From: CF-96 sp036269455
Lineage (GTDB): Bacteria; Chloroflexota; Dormibacteria; Aeolococcales; Aeolococcaceae
Length of the DNA stretch: 29,083 bases
Direction: 5' to 3'
NCBI GenBank assembly: GCA_036269455.1
Contig: DATARS010000126.1
Location: 1 to 29,083 of the forward strand
In this document: positions 13,125-20,522 of the stretch, piece by piece
Position numbering within the stretch: position 1 is the first letter of the stretch
How the letters are laid out: the number at the start of each line of letters is the position of its first letter
Translations under genes and position numbers: made by a program
Notes under the pieces: model-generated
Seen by the model: only the letters and a program-made list of their open reading frames with translations
Database searches by the model: none
What the model was told of the DNA's origin: nothing

Positions 13125-15464
13125 GTGCCGGTGCTGGGGACCGACGTCCCCCGCAAGGAGGACGCGCGGCTGCTCACCGGCCGGGGGCGTTTCGTCGGCG
13201 ACCTGCAGCTCCCCCGCATGCTGCATGTGGCCTTCGTGCGCAGCCCCCTCGGCCACGGGCGGCTGCTCGGCGTCGACGCCGGGGCGGCGCGGCGCGCGCC
13301 GGGAGTGGTGGCGGTGGTCACCGGCGACGACCCCGAGGTCGCGCGCCGCGAGCTGCGCCCGCGCTCGATGCTGGCGAGCTATGTCGAGACCGCCCAGCCG
13401 CTGCTCGCGCGCGGCCGGGTGCGCTTCAACGGCGAGGCGGTCGCGGCGGTCGTCGCCGCCGACCGCTACCTCGCCGAGGACGCCTGCGACCTCGTCGAGC
13501 TCGACCTCGACCCGCTGCCCGCCGCGGTCGACCCGGTGGCCGCCTGCTCGGCGGATCGCGCCGCGGTGGTCCACGACGAGGCGCCGGACAACGTGCTGAT
13601 CCGCCGCCGCTTCGACGCCGGCGACGTCGACTCCGCGCTCGCCGCCGCCGCGGTGGTCGTGGACCGGCGCTTCCGGACCAACCGGCACGCGGGGGTGCCG
13701 CTCGAGGGCCGCGCCGGGGTGGCGTCCTGGGACCCGGCGGAGTCGACGCTCACGCTCTGGAGCGGGACCCAGAGCCCGCACATGGCGCGCCACGGCCTCG
13801 CCGAGCTGCTCGGGCTGCCCGAGCGGCGGGTGCGGGTGATCGCCCCCGACGTCGGCGGCGGCTTCGGCGTGAAGGTCTCGCTCTACGCGGAGGACGCGGT
13901 GCTCTGCCTGCTGGCGATGCGTCTCGGCCGGCCGGTGCGCTGGGTCGAGGACCGCACCGAGCACATGCTCGGCGCCAGCCACGCCCGCGACCACGCCTAC
14001 CGGGTGCGCGCCGGCTTCGACGCCGGGGGCGCCCTGCTCGGGCTCGACGTCGAGGTGGTCTGCAACACCGGGGCGTACTCGCTCTGGCCGTACACCGCCG
14101 CGCTCGAGCCGCTGATGGCCGGCGGGCTCTTCGCCGGCCCCTACCGGGTGGCGAACTATCGCTGCGAGACGCTCGGGGTCGCCACCAACACCGCCCCGGC
14201 GGGCCCCTATCGCGGCGTCGCCCGCCCCGCCACGGTGTTCGCGATGGAGCGCGTCCTCGACCTCGCCGCCGCGCGTCTCGGGCTCGACCCGGTGGAGATT
14301 CGGCGGCGCAACCTGGTGACCCCGGCGGAGGTGCCCTACACCTCGGCGACCCGGCTGGTCCACGACTCGCGCACCTACGGCGCCTGCCTCGACGAGCTGC
14401 TGGCGCGTCTCGACTACCCGGAGGTCCGCGAGCGCCAGCGCAGCCTGCGCGCCGAGGGCCGCGCCCTGGGGGTGGGCTTCGCCGTCTACAACGAGTTGAC
14501 CGGGATGGGCTCGGCCGCCTCGGCGGGGCCGCGGATGCCCTACCGCACCGGGCACGAGATGGCCACCGTCCGGCTCGACCCCTCCGGCGGGGTCACGGTG
14601 ATCGCCGGCACCACCTCGCAGGGGCAGGGGCTGGAGACCACCCTCGCGCAGATCGCCGCCGAGACCCTCGGCGTCGCCTACGACGACGTCGAGGTGCGGA
14701 TGGGCGACACCGCCCAGAGCGCCTTCGGCTTCGGCGCCTTCGCCTCGCGCCAGGGGGTGATCGGCGGCGGCGCCGTGCTGCTCGCCGCCCGGGCGGTTCG
14801 GGACAGGATCGTCCGTATCGCCGCGCACCTGCTCGAGGCGTCGGAGGACGACCTGCGCACCGCCGGCGGCCGTGTCGAGCCCGTCGACGCACCCGGTCGG
14901 GGCATCGCCATCGCCGAGGTCGCCCGGATCGCCTACATGGAGTCGCACCGGCTCCCCGAGGGGGTGGGGCCGGGGCTGGAGGAGACCCGCGGCTACGACC
15001 CCGGGCGCGGCTGCTTCGCCGCCGGGGCCCAGGCGGCGGTGGTCGAGGTCGACCCGGCGACCGGCGTGGTGCGCCTGCTCCGCCACCTCTGCGTCGAGGA
15101 CGCCGGCCGCGTCCACCACCCGGGGATCGTCGCCGGCCAGGTCGAGGGCGGCCTCGCCCAGGGCATCGGCGGCGCGCTCCTCGAGCATCATCGCTATGAC
15201 GAGGACGGGCGGCTGCTCACCGCCACGCTGATGGACTACCTGCTGCCCACCGCGACCGACCTTCCCGCCCTCGAGGTGGGCCACGTCGATTCCCCCGCCG
15301 ACAACGCCACCGGGGCGCGCGGGGTCGGCGAGGGCTCGACCCTCGGGGTCGCCGCTGCGCTGGCCAACGCCGTCGCCGATGCGCTCTCCCCCTGGGGGGT
15401 CGAGACCAACGAGCTGCCGCTGACCCCCGCCCGGATCCACGCCGCGCTGGCGGCGTCGCGATGA
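13125..15464 (+). CDS. Molybdenum hydroxylase large subunit (xanthine dehydrogenase / CoxL family)
   Basis: This 779-residue Mo-pterin subunit opens VPRKEDARLLTGRGRFVGD and has APDVGGGFGVK, the cofactor-contact loop TSQGQGLETT and the catalytic-Glu motif GVGEGS (Glu736). The residues facing the active site read PYRGVAR (361-367). True CO dehydrogenases carry AYxCSFR, and the related 'form II' loop is AYRGAGR. It therefore lacks the Cu-binding Cys and should hydroxylate an organic substrate (an aldehyde, N-heterocycle or CoA ester), not CO. The GTG start follows the SDR stop by 2 bases with no good ribosome-binding site, so translation is probably coupled. It overlaps the crotonase by ATGA. 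Confidence 0.92.
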   Translation: MPVLGTDVPRKEDARLLTGRGRFVGDLQLPRMLHVAFVRSPLGHGRLLGVDAGAARRAPGVVAVVTGDDPEVARRELRPRSMLASYVETAQPLLARGRVRFNGEAVAAVVAADRYLAEDACDLVELDLDPLPAAVDPVAACSADRAAVVHDEAPDNVLIRRRFDAGDVDSALAAAAVVVDRRFRTNRHAGVPLEGRAGVASWDPAESTLTLWSGTQSPHMARHGLAELLGLPERRVRVIAPDVGGGFGVKVSLYAEDAVLCLLAMRLGRPVRWVEDRTEHMLGASHARDHAYRVRAGFDAGGALLGLDVEVVCNTGAYSLWPYTAALEPLMAGGLFAGPYRVANYRCETLGVATNTAPAGPYRGVARPATVFAMERVLDLAAARLGLDPVEIRRRNLVTPAEVPYTSATRLVHDSRTYGACLDELLARLDYPEVRERQRSLRAEGRALGVGFAVYNELTGMGSAASAGPRMPYRTGHEMATVRLDPSGGVTVIAGTTSQGQGLETTLAQIAAETLGVAYDDVEVRMGDTAQSAFGFGAFASRQGVIGGGAVLLAARAVRDRIVRIAAHLLEASEDDLRTAGGRVEPVDAPGRGIAIAEVARIAYMESHRLPEGVGPGLEETRGYDPGRGCFAAGAQAAVVEVDPATGVVRLLRHLCVEDAGRVHHPGIVAGQVEGGLAQGIGGALLEHHRYDEDGRLLTATLMDYLLPTATDLPALEVGHVDSPADNATGARGVGEGSTLGVAAALANAVADALSPWGVETNELPLTPARIHAALAASR

Positions 15465-16204
15465 TCCGCACCGCCTGGCACGACCGTGTCGCCCTGCTCA
15501 CCATCGACCGCCCCGAGCGCCGCAACGCCCTCGACACCGAGCACTGCCGGCTCCTCCTCGAGGCGGTGACCGGGGTGGCCGGCGCCGGTGCCCGGGTGGT
15601 GGTGATCACCGGCGAGGGCCCGGCCTTCTGCGCCGGCGCCGACCTCCGCGGGCTCTACAGCGAGGACTTCCGGCTCTCGCTGCGCGCCCTGCTCGACGGC
15701 ATCCCCGCGCTCGCCCAGCCGGTGATCGCCGCGGTCAACGGCCCCGCGCTCGGCGCCGGCACCGAGCTCGCGAGCGCCGCCGACCTCCGGGTCGTCGCCG
15801 CCGGCGCCCGCTTCGGCATCCCCGCGGCGCGCCTCGGCCTCGCCATCCACGAGCGCACCGTCCGCCGCCTGGTGCGGCTGATGGGGGAGAGCACCGCGCG
15901 CAGCGTCCTGCTCGCCGCCGAGGAGATCGACGCCGAGGCCGCGCACCGGCTCGGCTACGCCCACCGCCGCGGCGGGCTCGACGAGGCCCTCGCCTGGGCG
16001 TCGCAGATCGCAGCCCTCGCGCCGCTCAGCATCCGCGCCCACAAGCGCGCCCTGGAGCGGGTCGCGGGCGACCCCACGGGCGAGGACCCGGAGCTCGCCG
16101 CCCTGATCCGCGCCGCCTGGGAGAGCGAGGACTTCTCCGAGGGGGTCGCCGCCTTCCGCGAGCGGCGGCTGCCGCGCTTCCGCGGGGAGGGGGCGGAGCC
16201 GTGA
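15461..16204 (+). CDS. Enoyl-CoA hydratase/isomerase (crotonase) family protein
   Basis: This 247-residue crotonase-fold protein has the oxyanion-hole segments FCAGADLRG (56-64) and NGPALGAGTELA (93-104). Crotonase hydratases use two glutamates. The first is present (Glu102 in GTELA), but the second, normally in a 'PE' step, is replaced: the sequence reads GIPAARLG, with Ala122. The enzyme may therefore be an isomerase, hydrolase or decarboxylase and not a simple hydratase. The CoA-ester substrate is unknown. It sits between the large and FAD subunits of the Mo hydroxylase, overlapping both by 4 bases. This placement suggests an adjacent step of the same pathway. Confidence 0.88.
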   Translation: MIRTAWHDRVALLTIDRPERRNALDTEHCRLLLEAVTGVAGAGARVVVITGEGPAFCAGADLRGLYSEDFRLSLRALLDGIPALAQPVIAAVNGPALGAGTELASAADLRVVAAGARFGIPAARLGLAIHERTVRRLVRLMGESTARSVLLAAEEIDAEAAHRLGYAHRRGGLDEALAWASQIAALAPLSIRAHKRALERVAGDPTGEDPELAALIRAAWESEDFSEGVAAFRERRLPRFRGEGAEP

Positions 16205-17007
16205 AGCCGGCCCCCTTCCGCTACCTGCGCCCCGCGTCGGTGGCGGAGGCGGTCGACATGCTCGCCGGGCACGGGGGCGAGGCCCGGCCGCTCGCCGGCG
16301 GCCAGAGCCTGGTGCCGCTGATGAACCTCCGCCTCGCCCGGCCCGCGGCGCTCGTCGACATCAATCCGCTGGACGAGCTCGACGACGTGCGCGTCGACGC
16401 CGAGCACCTGGTGATCGGCGCCCTGGTCCGTCACCGCCGCCTCGCCGCCGACCCGCTCGTCGCCCGGCATGCGCCCCTGCTCGCCGAGGCTGCGCGCTGG
16501 ATCGGCCACGGCGCCATCCGCACCCGCGGGACCCTCGGGGGCAGCCTCGCCCACGCCGACCCCGCGGCCGAGCTCCCCTGCGCCGCCGCCGCGCTCGACG
16601 CCGAGCTGGTGCTCACCGGCCCCGCCGGGGTCCGCGTCCTCCCCGCCGCCGGGTTCGCCGACGGCGCCTACAGCACGCGGCTCGCCGGGGCCGAGCTGAT
16701 CACTGCCGTGCGGGTCCCGCTCGCCGCCGGGGCGCGCCCCTGGGGCTTCGCCGAGCTCGCCCGCCGGCACGGCGATTTCGCCCTGGTGCTCGCCGCGGTC
16801 ACCGCCGGCGGCGAGGGCGCGGCGACCGCGGTCCTCGGCGGCGCGGGTGGCGTCGCGCTGCGGGTCGAGGGTCCCGCCGCCGGGCTCGCCGCCCGCTGCC
16901 GCGACGCCTGCGACCCGGCCGGCGACGTCCACGCCACCGCGGAGTGGCGCCGGGCGATGGTCGAGGTGCTGGTGACCCGCGCCGTCGCCGGGGCGCTGCG
17001 GTGCTGA
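16201..17007 (+). CDS. Molybdenum hydroxylase FAD-binding subunit (CoxM family)
   Basis: This 268-residue flavoprotein subunit shows both FAD signatures of the xanthine dehydrogenase medium subunit: AGGQSLVPLMNLRLARP (about 32-48) and TRGTLGGSLAHADPAAELP (about 108-126). It passes electrons from the iron-sulfur subunit to the acceptor. The C-terminal domain is somewhat shorter than the usual 280-290 residues but appears intact. It starts at GTG 16201 in a GTGA overlap with the crotonase. The gene order here (large, crotonase, FAD, 2Fe-2S) differs from the common FAD-2Fe2S-large order of cox operons. Confidence 0.93.
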   Translation: MKPAPFRYLRPASVAEAVDMLAGHGGEARPLAGGQSLVPLMNLRLARPAALVDINPLDELDDVRVDAEHLVIGALVRHRRLAADPLVARHAPLLAEAARWIGHGAIRTRGTLGGSLAHADPAAELPCAAAALDAELVLTGPAGVRVLPAAGFADGAYSTRLAGAELITAVRVPLAAGARPWGFAELARRHGDFALVLAAVTAGGEGAATAVLGGAGGVALRVEGPAAGLAARCRDACDPAGDVHATAEWRRAMVEVLVTRAVAGALRC

Positions 17008-17495
17008 GCCTGCGCGTCAACGGCGCCGAGCACCGGCTCGAGGTCGAGCCGCGACGGCTGCTCGCCGACGTGCTCCGCGAGGACCTGGGGCTGACCGGCA
17101 CCCATCTCGGCTGCGAGCAGGGCGCGTGCGGCGCCTGCACCGTGCTCCTCGACGGCGCCGCGGTGCGCTCCTGCCTGCTCTTCGCGGTCCAGGCCGAGGG
17201 CGCCGAGGTGACCACCGTCGAGGCGCTCGCGCCCGGCGGCGGCGAGCTCCACCCGCTCCAGGAGGCGTTCCGCGACCACCACGCCCTGCAGTGCGGGTTC
17301 TGCACCCCGGGGATGCTCCTCGCCGCCCTCGACCTGCTCGCCCGCAGCCCGTCGCCCTCGGCCGACGAGGTGCGCGAGGAGCTCGCCGGCAACCTCTGCC
17401 GCTGCACCGGCTACCAGCGGATCATCGCCGCGGTGCTCGACGGCGCCGCCCGGATGAACCGTTCGTTCAGCCAGGGTTCAGCATCGCGCGGCTGA
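17001..17495 (+). CDS. Molybdenum hydroxylase 2Fe-2S subunit (CoxS family)
   Basis: This 164-residue subunit carries both [2Fe-2S] clusters. The plant-ferredoxin-type N-terminal domain has Cys38, Cys43, Cys46 and Cys58 (GCEQGACGACTVLLDG). The helical domain has Cys98, Cys101, Cys133 and Cys135 (CGFCTPG ... NLCRCTGY). All eight ligands are present, so the electron chain from Mo cofactor to FAD is complete. The GTG start lies in a 7-base overlap (GTGCTGA) with the FAD subunit. The last residues (RMNRSFSQGSASRG) extend slightly past the conserved end. It is the final gene of the operon. Confidence 0.94.
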   Translation: MLSLRVNGAEHRLEVEPRRLLADVLREDLGLTGTHLGCEQGACGACTVLLDGAAVRSCLLFAVQAEGAEVTTVEALAPGGGELHPLQEAFRDHHALQCGFCTPGMLLAALDLLARSPSPSADEVREELAGNLCRCTGYQRIIAAVLDGAARMNRSFSQGSASRG

Positions 17496-17558
17496 ATGGG
17501 CCCACCGTCCGCCGTCGCGCCGACACCGTCGTGGCGAGGGGCGGCGTCCCGTTCCCCC

Positions 17559-17600
17559 GGTGGGGGTGGCGGACGGCTCACCCGGCCGCCCCCCCACCGG
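17559..17600. terminator. Possible bidirectional hairpin between convergent operons
   Basis: GGTGGGGG(T)GGCGG (17559-17572) can pair with CCGCCCCCCCACC (17588-17600) over about 13 bp with one bulge and a 15-base loop. It lies between the convergent Mo hydroxylase and alkyltransferase genes, where a shared terminator is expected. There is no T-tract on either strand. Confidence 0.35.
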
Positions 17601-17611
17601 TCCGGGAGCGC

Positions 17612-18400
17612 TCAGGCGGCCGCCGCCGGCCGGCACACCTTGCAGGGACGGTATCCCGCGGCGCGGGCCGCCGCCTCCGAGCCGAAGGTGACCCGGTGCG
17701 CCTCGGTCGCGCGGCGGGCGTGGCGGCAGGTCGGCACGCAGAAGATCCGGGTGGTGTCGCTGCCGTGGAAGCGCACCCGCGACCGGGCCAGCGCCTCGAG
17801 CTCGCCGGGGTCGACGCCCTCGGCGGCGAGCACCCGGCGCTTGGAGTCCGGGCCGCCGTCGCCGCTGTAGTTGCCGAGCCGCCAGTCGCCCTGGACCACT
17901 CGGTGGCAGGGGATCACCAGCGGGATGGGGTTGTGGCCGAGCGCCGTCCCCACCGCCCGCACCGCCCCCGGCCGGCCGATCTCGCGCGCCACCCAGCCGT
18001 AGGTGCGCACCTCGCCGAGGGGGATGGTCCGGGTGGCCTCGAGCACGTCGCGGTGGAAGTCGCTCAGCCCGCCGAGGTCGCAGCGCACGTCGCGGCCCCG
18101 TCCCCGCAGCCCGGCCTCGACCACGGCGGCGAGCCGCTCGGGGAGCCGCTCGGCGGGGCGCACGGTGTGGCCGATGCGCTCACGCACCCAGGCCTCGAAC
18201 GCCTCCGGGCTCTCGCCCCAGCGCACCGCCACCACCCCCGCGGGGCCGTGGGCGACCAGCACCGTGCCCAGCGGGCTCTCGGCCGGGGCGTACCAGTACC
18301 CCAGCCCCAGCCGCCCCAGCACTGCGGGGAGCAGTGTCTCCGGCGCCGGCCGCCGCCCCAGGTCGCGCAGCCCGGCCTCGACCACGTCCTCTCCCATCAC
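17612..18400 (-). CDS. O6-alkylguanine-DNA alkyltransferase fused to C-terminal Ada-type zinc domain
   Basis: This 262-residue fusion combines two halves of the Ada protein in reversed order. Residues about 1-200 are an alkyltransferase: an N-terminal ferredoxin-like part (WYAPAESPLG), then the active-site PCHRV with acceptor Cys165 and NYSGDGG. Residues about 205-260 match the Ada N-terminal zinc domain: RVRFHGSDTTRIFCVPTCRHARR ... GYRPCKVCRP. All four metal Cys are present (221, 225, 253, 256), and in Ada the first of these takes methyl groups from DNA phosphotriesters. No AraC-type helix-turn-helix is present. GTG 18400 overlaps the sigma-factor stop (GTGA), or the ATG at 18397 could be used (TGATG). 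Confidence 0.9.
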   Translation of the reverse strand: MMGEDVVEAGLRDLGRRPAPETLLPAVLGRLGLGYWYAPAESPLGTVLVAHGPAGVVAVRWGESPEAFEAWVRERIGHTVRPAERLPERLAAVVEAGLRGRGRDVRCDLGGLSDFHRDVLEATRTIPLGEVRTYGWVAREIGRPGAVRAVGTALGHNPIPLVIPCHRVVQGDWRLGNYSGDGGPDSKRRVLAAEGVDPGELEALARSRVRFHGSDTTRIFCVPTCRHARRATEAHRVTFGSEAAARAAGYRPCKVCRPAAAA

Positions 18401-18999
18401 GCCTCCACCTCCGCTCCCATGCGGCGCCGCAGAGCCTCGAGCCCGCGGTGCACGTCCGACTTCACCGTTCCGACCGGCCGGCCCTGCACCTCGGCGATCT
18501 GCGGATAGCCGAGGTCGTGGGCGTGGCGGAGCAGCACCGCCGCCCGCTGCTCCGCGGGGATCGACGCCAGCGCCCGCACCAGCCCCTCGCGCTGCTCGCC
18601 GCGGAGCGCATCCGCCTCCGGCCCGGGGGCGGGGTCGGCGCTCTCGGGCGGCGAGTCGACGAGGACCAGGTGCGGCCCGCGCGAGCGCAGGCTGGTGCGC
18701 AGCGCGTTGAGCGCGATGCGGAAGAGCCAGGGGCGCAGGGCGAGGTCGAGGATGCGCTCGGCGGGGTATCCGCGCAGGGCGCGGTGGGCGCGGACGAAGG
18801 CGTCCTGCACCACCTCCTCGGCGCGGCCGGGGTCGCCGCAGAGGCCGGTGACGAAGGCGAACAGCGGCTGCTGGTGGCCGGCCACCAGCTCCTCGAAGCT
18901 CGCGTCGAGGTCGGCGGCGAGCCGCTCGAGCAGGGGGATCGCGGCCCGGACGCGCGGGGTCATGGCGGGGCGCTCATCTGCGCGCGCAGTCTGTGGCAT
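18397..18999 (-). CDS. ECF-family RNA polymerase sigma factor
   Basis: This sigma factor of about 200 residues has region 2 at about 37-110 (QQPLFAFVTGLCGDPGRAEEVVQDAFVRAHR ... PWLFRIALNALR), a short acidic linker and region 4 at about 143-192 (IPAEQRAAVLLRHAHDLGYPQIAEVQGRPVGTVKSDVHRGLEALRRR). The ATG at 18999 is preceded by GAGGGAG, but a GTG at 19002 is equally possible. A start of transcription predicted from the promoter at 19011-19035 falls within a few bases of it, so the message may be leaderless. It overlaps the alkyltransferase/zinc-domain fusion downstream. No anti-sigma gene is seen. Control by the fused zinc domain is a plausible inference. Confidence 0.9.
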   Translation of the reverse strand: MPQTARADERPAMTPRVRAAIPLLERLAADLDASFEELVAGHQQPLFAFVTGLCGDPGRAEEVVQDAFVRAHRALRGYPAERILDLALRPWLFRIALNALRTSLRSRGPHLVLVDSPPESADPAPGPEADALRGEQREGLVRALASIPAEQRAAVLLRHAHDLGYPQIAEVQGRPVGTVKSDVHRGLEALRRRMGAEVEA

Positions 19000-19010
19000 C
19001 ACACTCCCTC

Positions 19011-19080
19011 AACACCGCGTCGGCGCGCGGTGGTTGCACCCCGGGGCGGTGGTGCAACCGTCCCCAGCCCCGCCGGCGTT
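19011..19080. promoter_or_regulatory. Divergent ECF-type promoters built on one inverted repeat
   Basis: GGTTGCACC (19032-19040) and GGTGCAACC (19051-19059) are perfect 9-bp inverted arms 10 bases apart. Read rightward, GTGCAACC is followed after 17 bases by CGTT (19077-19080). Read leftward, GTGCAACC is followed after 17 bases by TGTT (19014 to 19011). An AAC-containing -35 and a GTT-type -10 about 17 bases apart are typical of ECF promoters. Both the sigma operon and the second alkyltransferase operon would thus be read by the same sigma factor. The repeat and spacing are seen; recognition by this sigma is inferred. Confidence 0.65.
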
Positions 19081-19114
19081 GGGTGGGCGTGACATTCATG
19101 CTCGGAGGACGGAC

Positions 19115-19657
19115 ATGGCGACCAGGCTGCATGCGGTGCTCTGCTCGAGGCTGGACACCTCGGTGGGGGAGGTCTGGATCGTCCACGACGGCGCCGAGCC
19201 CGTGGCGGTGCGCCGCGGCGAGAGCGCCGAGGGGCTGCGGGCGTGGTGCCTCCGCGACCTGGGGGCGATGCCCGAGGAGGTGCCCCTGCCCGACCGGGTT
19301 CGCCGGCTGATCGAGGAGCGGATCGCCGGTCGCGGCGACTGGCGCCCGCGGTTCGAGGGGCTCGGCGACTTCCAGCGCTCGGTCCTGCTCGAGACCTGTG
19401 AGATCCCGCCGGGCGAGACCCGCAGCTACGAGTGGCTGGCGCGGCGGGTCGGCCATCCCGGCGCCGCCCGGGCGGTGGGGACGGCGCTGGCGCGCAACCC
19501 GCTGCCGCTGGTGGTGCCCTGCCACCGCGTGGTCCGCTCCGACGGGCGGATCGGCCACTACGGCTGCGGCGGCCCGGCGGCGAAGCGGGCGCTGCTCGAG
19601 GAGGAGGGCGCGCCGCCGGTTCGGGGTATCGTGAGCGGCCTGGATGGAGGAGCCTGA
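19115..19657 (+). CDS. ogt: Methylated-DNA--protein-cysteine methyltransferase (second alkyltransferase)
   Basis: This 180-residue alkyltransferase removes O6-alkyl groups from guanine by suicidal transfer to Cys136 in VVPCHRVV. The DNA-binding wing GDFQRSVLLETCEIPPGETRSYEWLARRVGHPGAARAVGTALARNPLP is typical. The active-site domain is clearly paralogous to that of the fusion protein on the other side of the promoter; this copy has no zinc domain. GGAGGA at 19104-19109 lies 5 bases before the ATG. It overlaps the following oxygenase gene by 14 bases, so it heads a three-gene operon. Confidence 0.92.
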   Translation: MATRLHAVLCSRLDTSVGEVWIVHDGAEPVAVRRGESAEGLRAWCLRDLGAMPEEVPLPDRVRRLIEERIAGRGDWRPRFEGLGDFQRSVLLETCEIPPGETRSYEWLARRVGHPGAARAVGTALARNPLPLVVPCHRVVRSDGRIGHYGCGGPAAKRALLEEEGAPPVRGIVSGLDGGA

Positions 19658-20522
19658 GGACCACCCGACCGCGCTCGAGCCGCTGGCGCGCACCTTCGTG
19701 CGCTGCGTCCCCGAGCACCCCGCCGACGACGGGCTCTTCGGCCCCCGCTCGGTGGTGTGGCGGGTCCACCGCGATCGCAGCTTCCTGGTCGCCGGCATCC
19801 GCTCGCTGATGATGCAGGCGCTCCACCCGCTGCCGATGGCGGGGGTCGCCGAGCACAGCGACTGGCAGCGCGATCCCTTCGGGCGGCTCGCCGCCACCAG
19901 CGGCTACGTGCTCACCGTCACCTACGGCGAGCGCGCCGCCGCCCTCGGCGCCGCCGCCCGGGTGCGCGACATCCATACCCGGGTGCGCGGCGTCGACCCG
20001 GTGACCGGGCTCGCGTACAGCGCCGAGGACCCCGCCCTGCTGCTCTGGATCCACGCGGCGATGGTCGACTCCATCCTCGCCGTCGTGCGCGCCTACGGCC
20101 GTGCCCTCGACCCCGCCGAGGCCGACCGGTACGTCGCCGAGATGGTCCGCTTCGCGGCGATCCTCGGGGTGCCCGAGGAGGACATCCCCGCCAGCACCGC
20201 GAGCCTGGAGCGCTACCTCGGCTCGGTCGACCTGCTCCAGGCGACCCCGGCGGCCCGGGAGGCGATGGCGATCGTCCTCGACCCGCCCGGGCTCGACGAG
20301 GACACCCGCGAGCTCTGGCACGACGTCGGCCGGGTCGCCGTCGGCAGCCTGCCGGAGTGGGCGCGCAGCCTCTACGGGTGGGAGATGCCGCCGGCGGAGG
20401 AGCTCGAGCGCGAGCCGGTGCGCCAGCTCATCGGGGTGCTCGACCTCGCCTTCGAGTCGCTCCCGGGTGTGCTCGGGGCGCGCCGGCGGATCGAGCTGCG
20501 GATGCGGGCGGCGGGGGCGTGA
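19644..20522 (+). CDS. MpaB-type oxygenase family protein (DUF2236), copy 2
   Basis: This 292-residue paralogue of the protein at 4990-5826 shares the HPLPMAGVAEHS block (His61, His71), DPFGRLAATS (78-86) and LLWIHAAMVDSI (His137). It has a longer N-terminus and a different C-terminus. As in copy 1 the His residues are candidate haem ligands; the substrate is unknown. The start is the ATG at 19644, inside the end of the alkyltransferase gene with GGAGGAG partly overlapping. It ends in a GTGA overlap with the kinase-like gene. A role in a DNA-damage or lipid-stress response is only suggested by this operon. Confidence 0.87.
   Translation: MEEPEDHPTALEPLARTFVRCVPEHPADDGLFGPRSVVWRVHRDRSFLVAGIRSLMMQALHPLPMAGVAEHSDWQRDPFGRLAATSGYVLTVTYGERAAALGAAARVRDIHTRVRGVDPVTGLAYSAEDPALLLWIHAAMVDSILAVVRAYGRALDPAEADRYVAEMVRFAAILGVPEEDIPASTASLERYLGSVDLLQATPAAREAMAIVLDPPGLDEDTRELWHDVGRVAVGSLPEWARSLYGWEMPPAEELEREPVRQLIGVLDLAFESLPGVLGARRRIELRMRAAGA

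Noticed and set aside
13107..15440. A 777-codon open frame antisense to the Mo hydroxylase large subunit
   Set aside because: It is low-complexity, rich in Arg, Gly, Ala and His, and contains no domain. It is a shadow caused by very high third-position GC in the real gene on the other strand.
13125..17495. Aerobic CO dehydrogenase operon
   Set aside because: The large subunit lacks the AYxCSFR copper-site loop, the gene order is not the usual one, and a crotonase is inserted.
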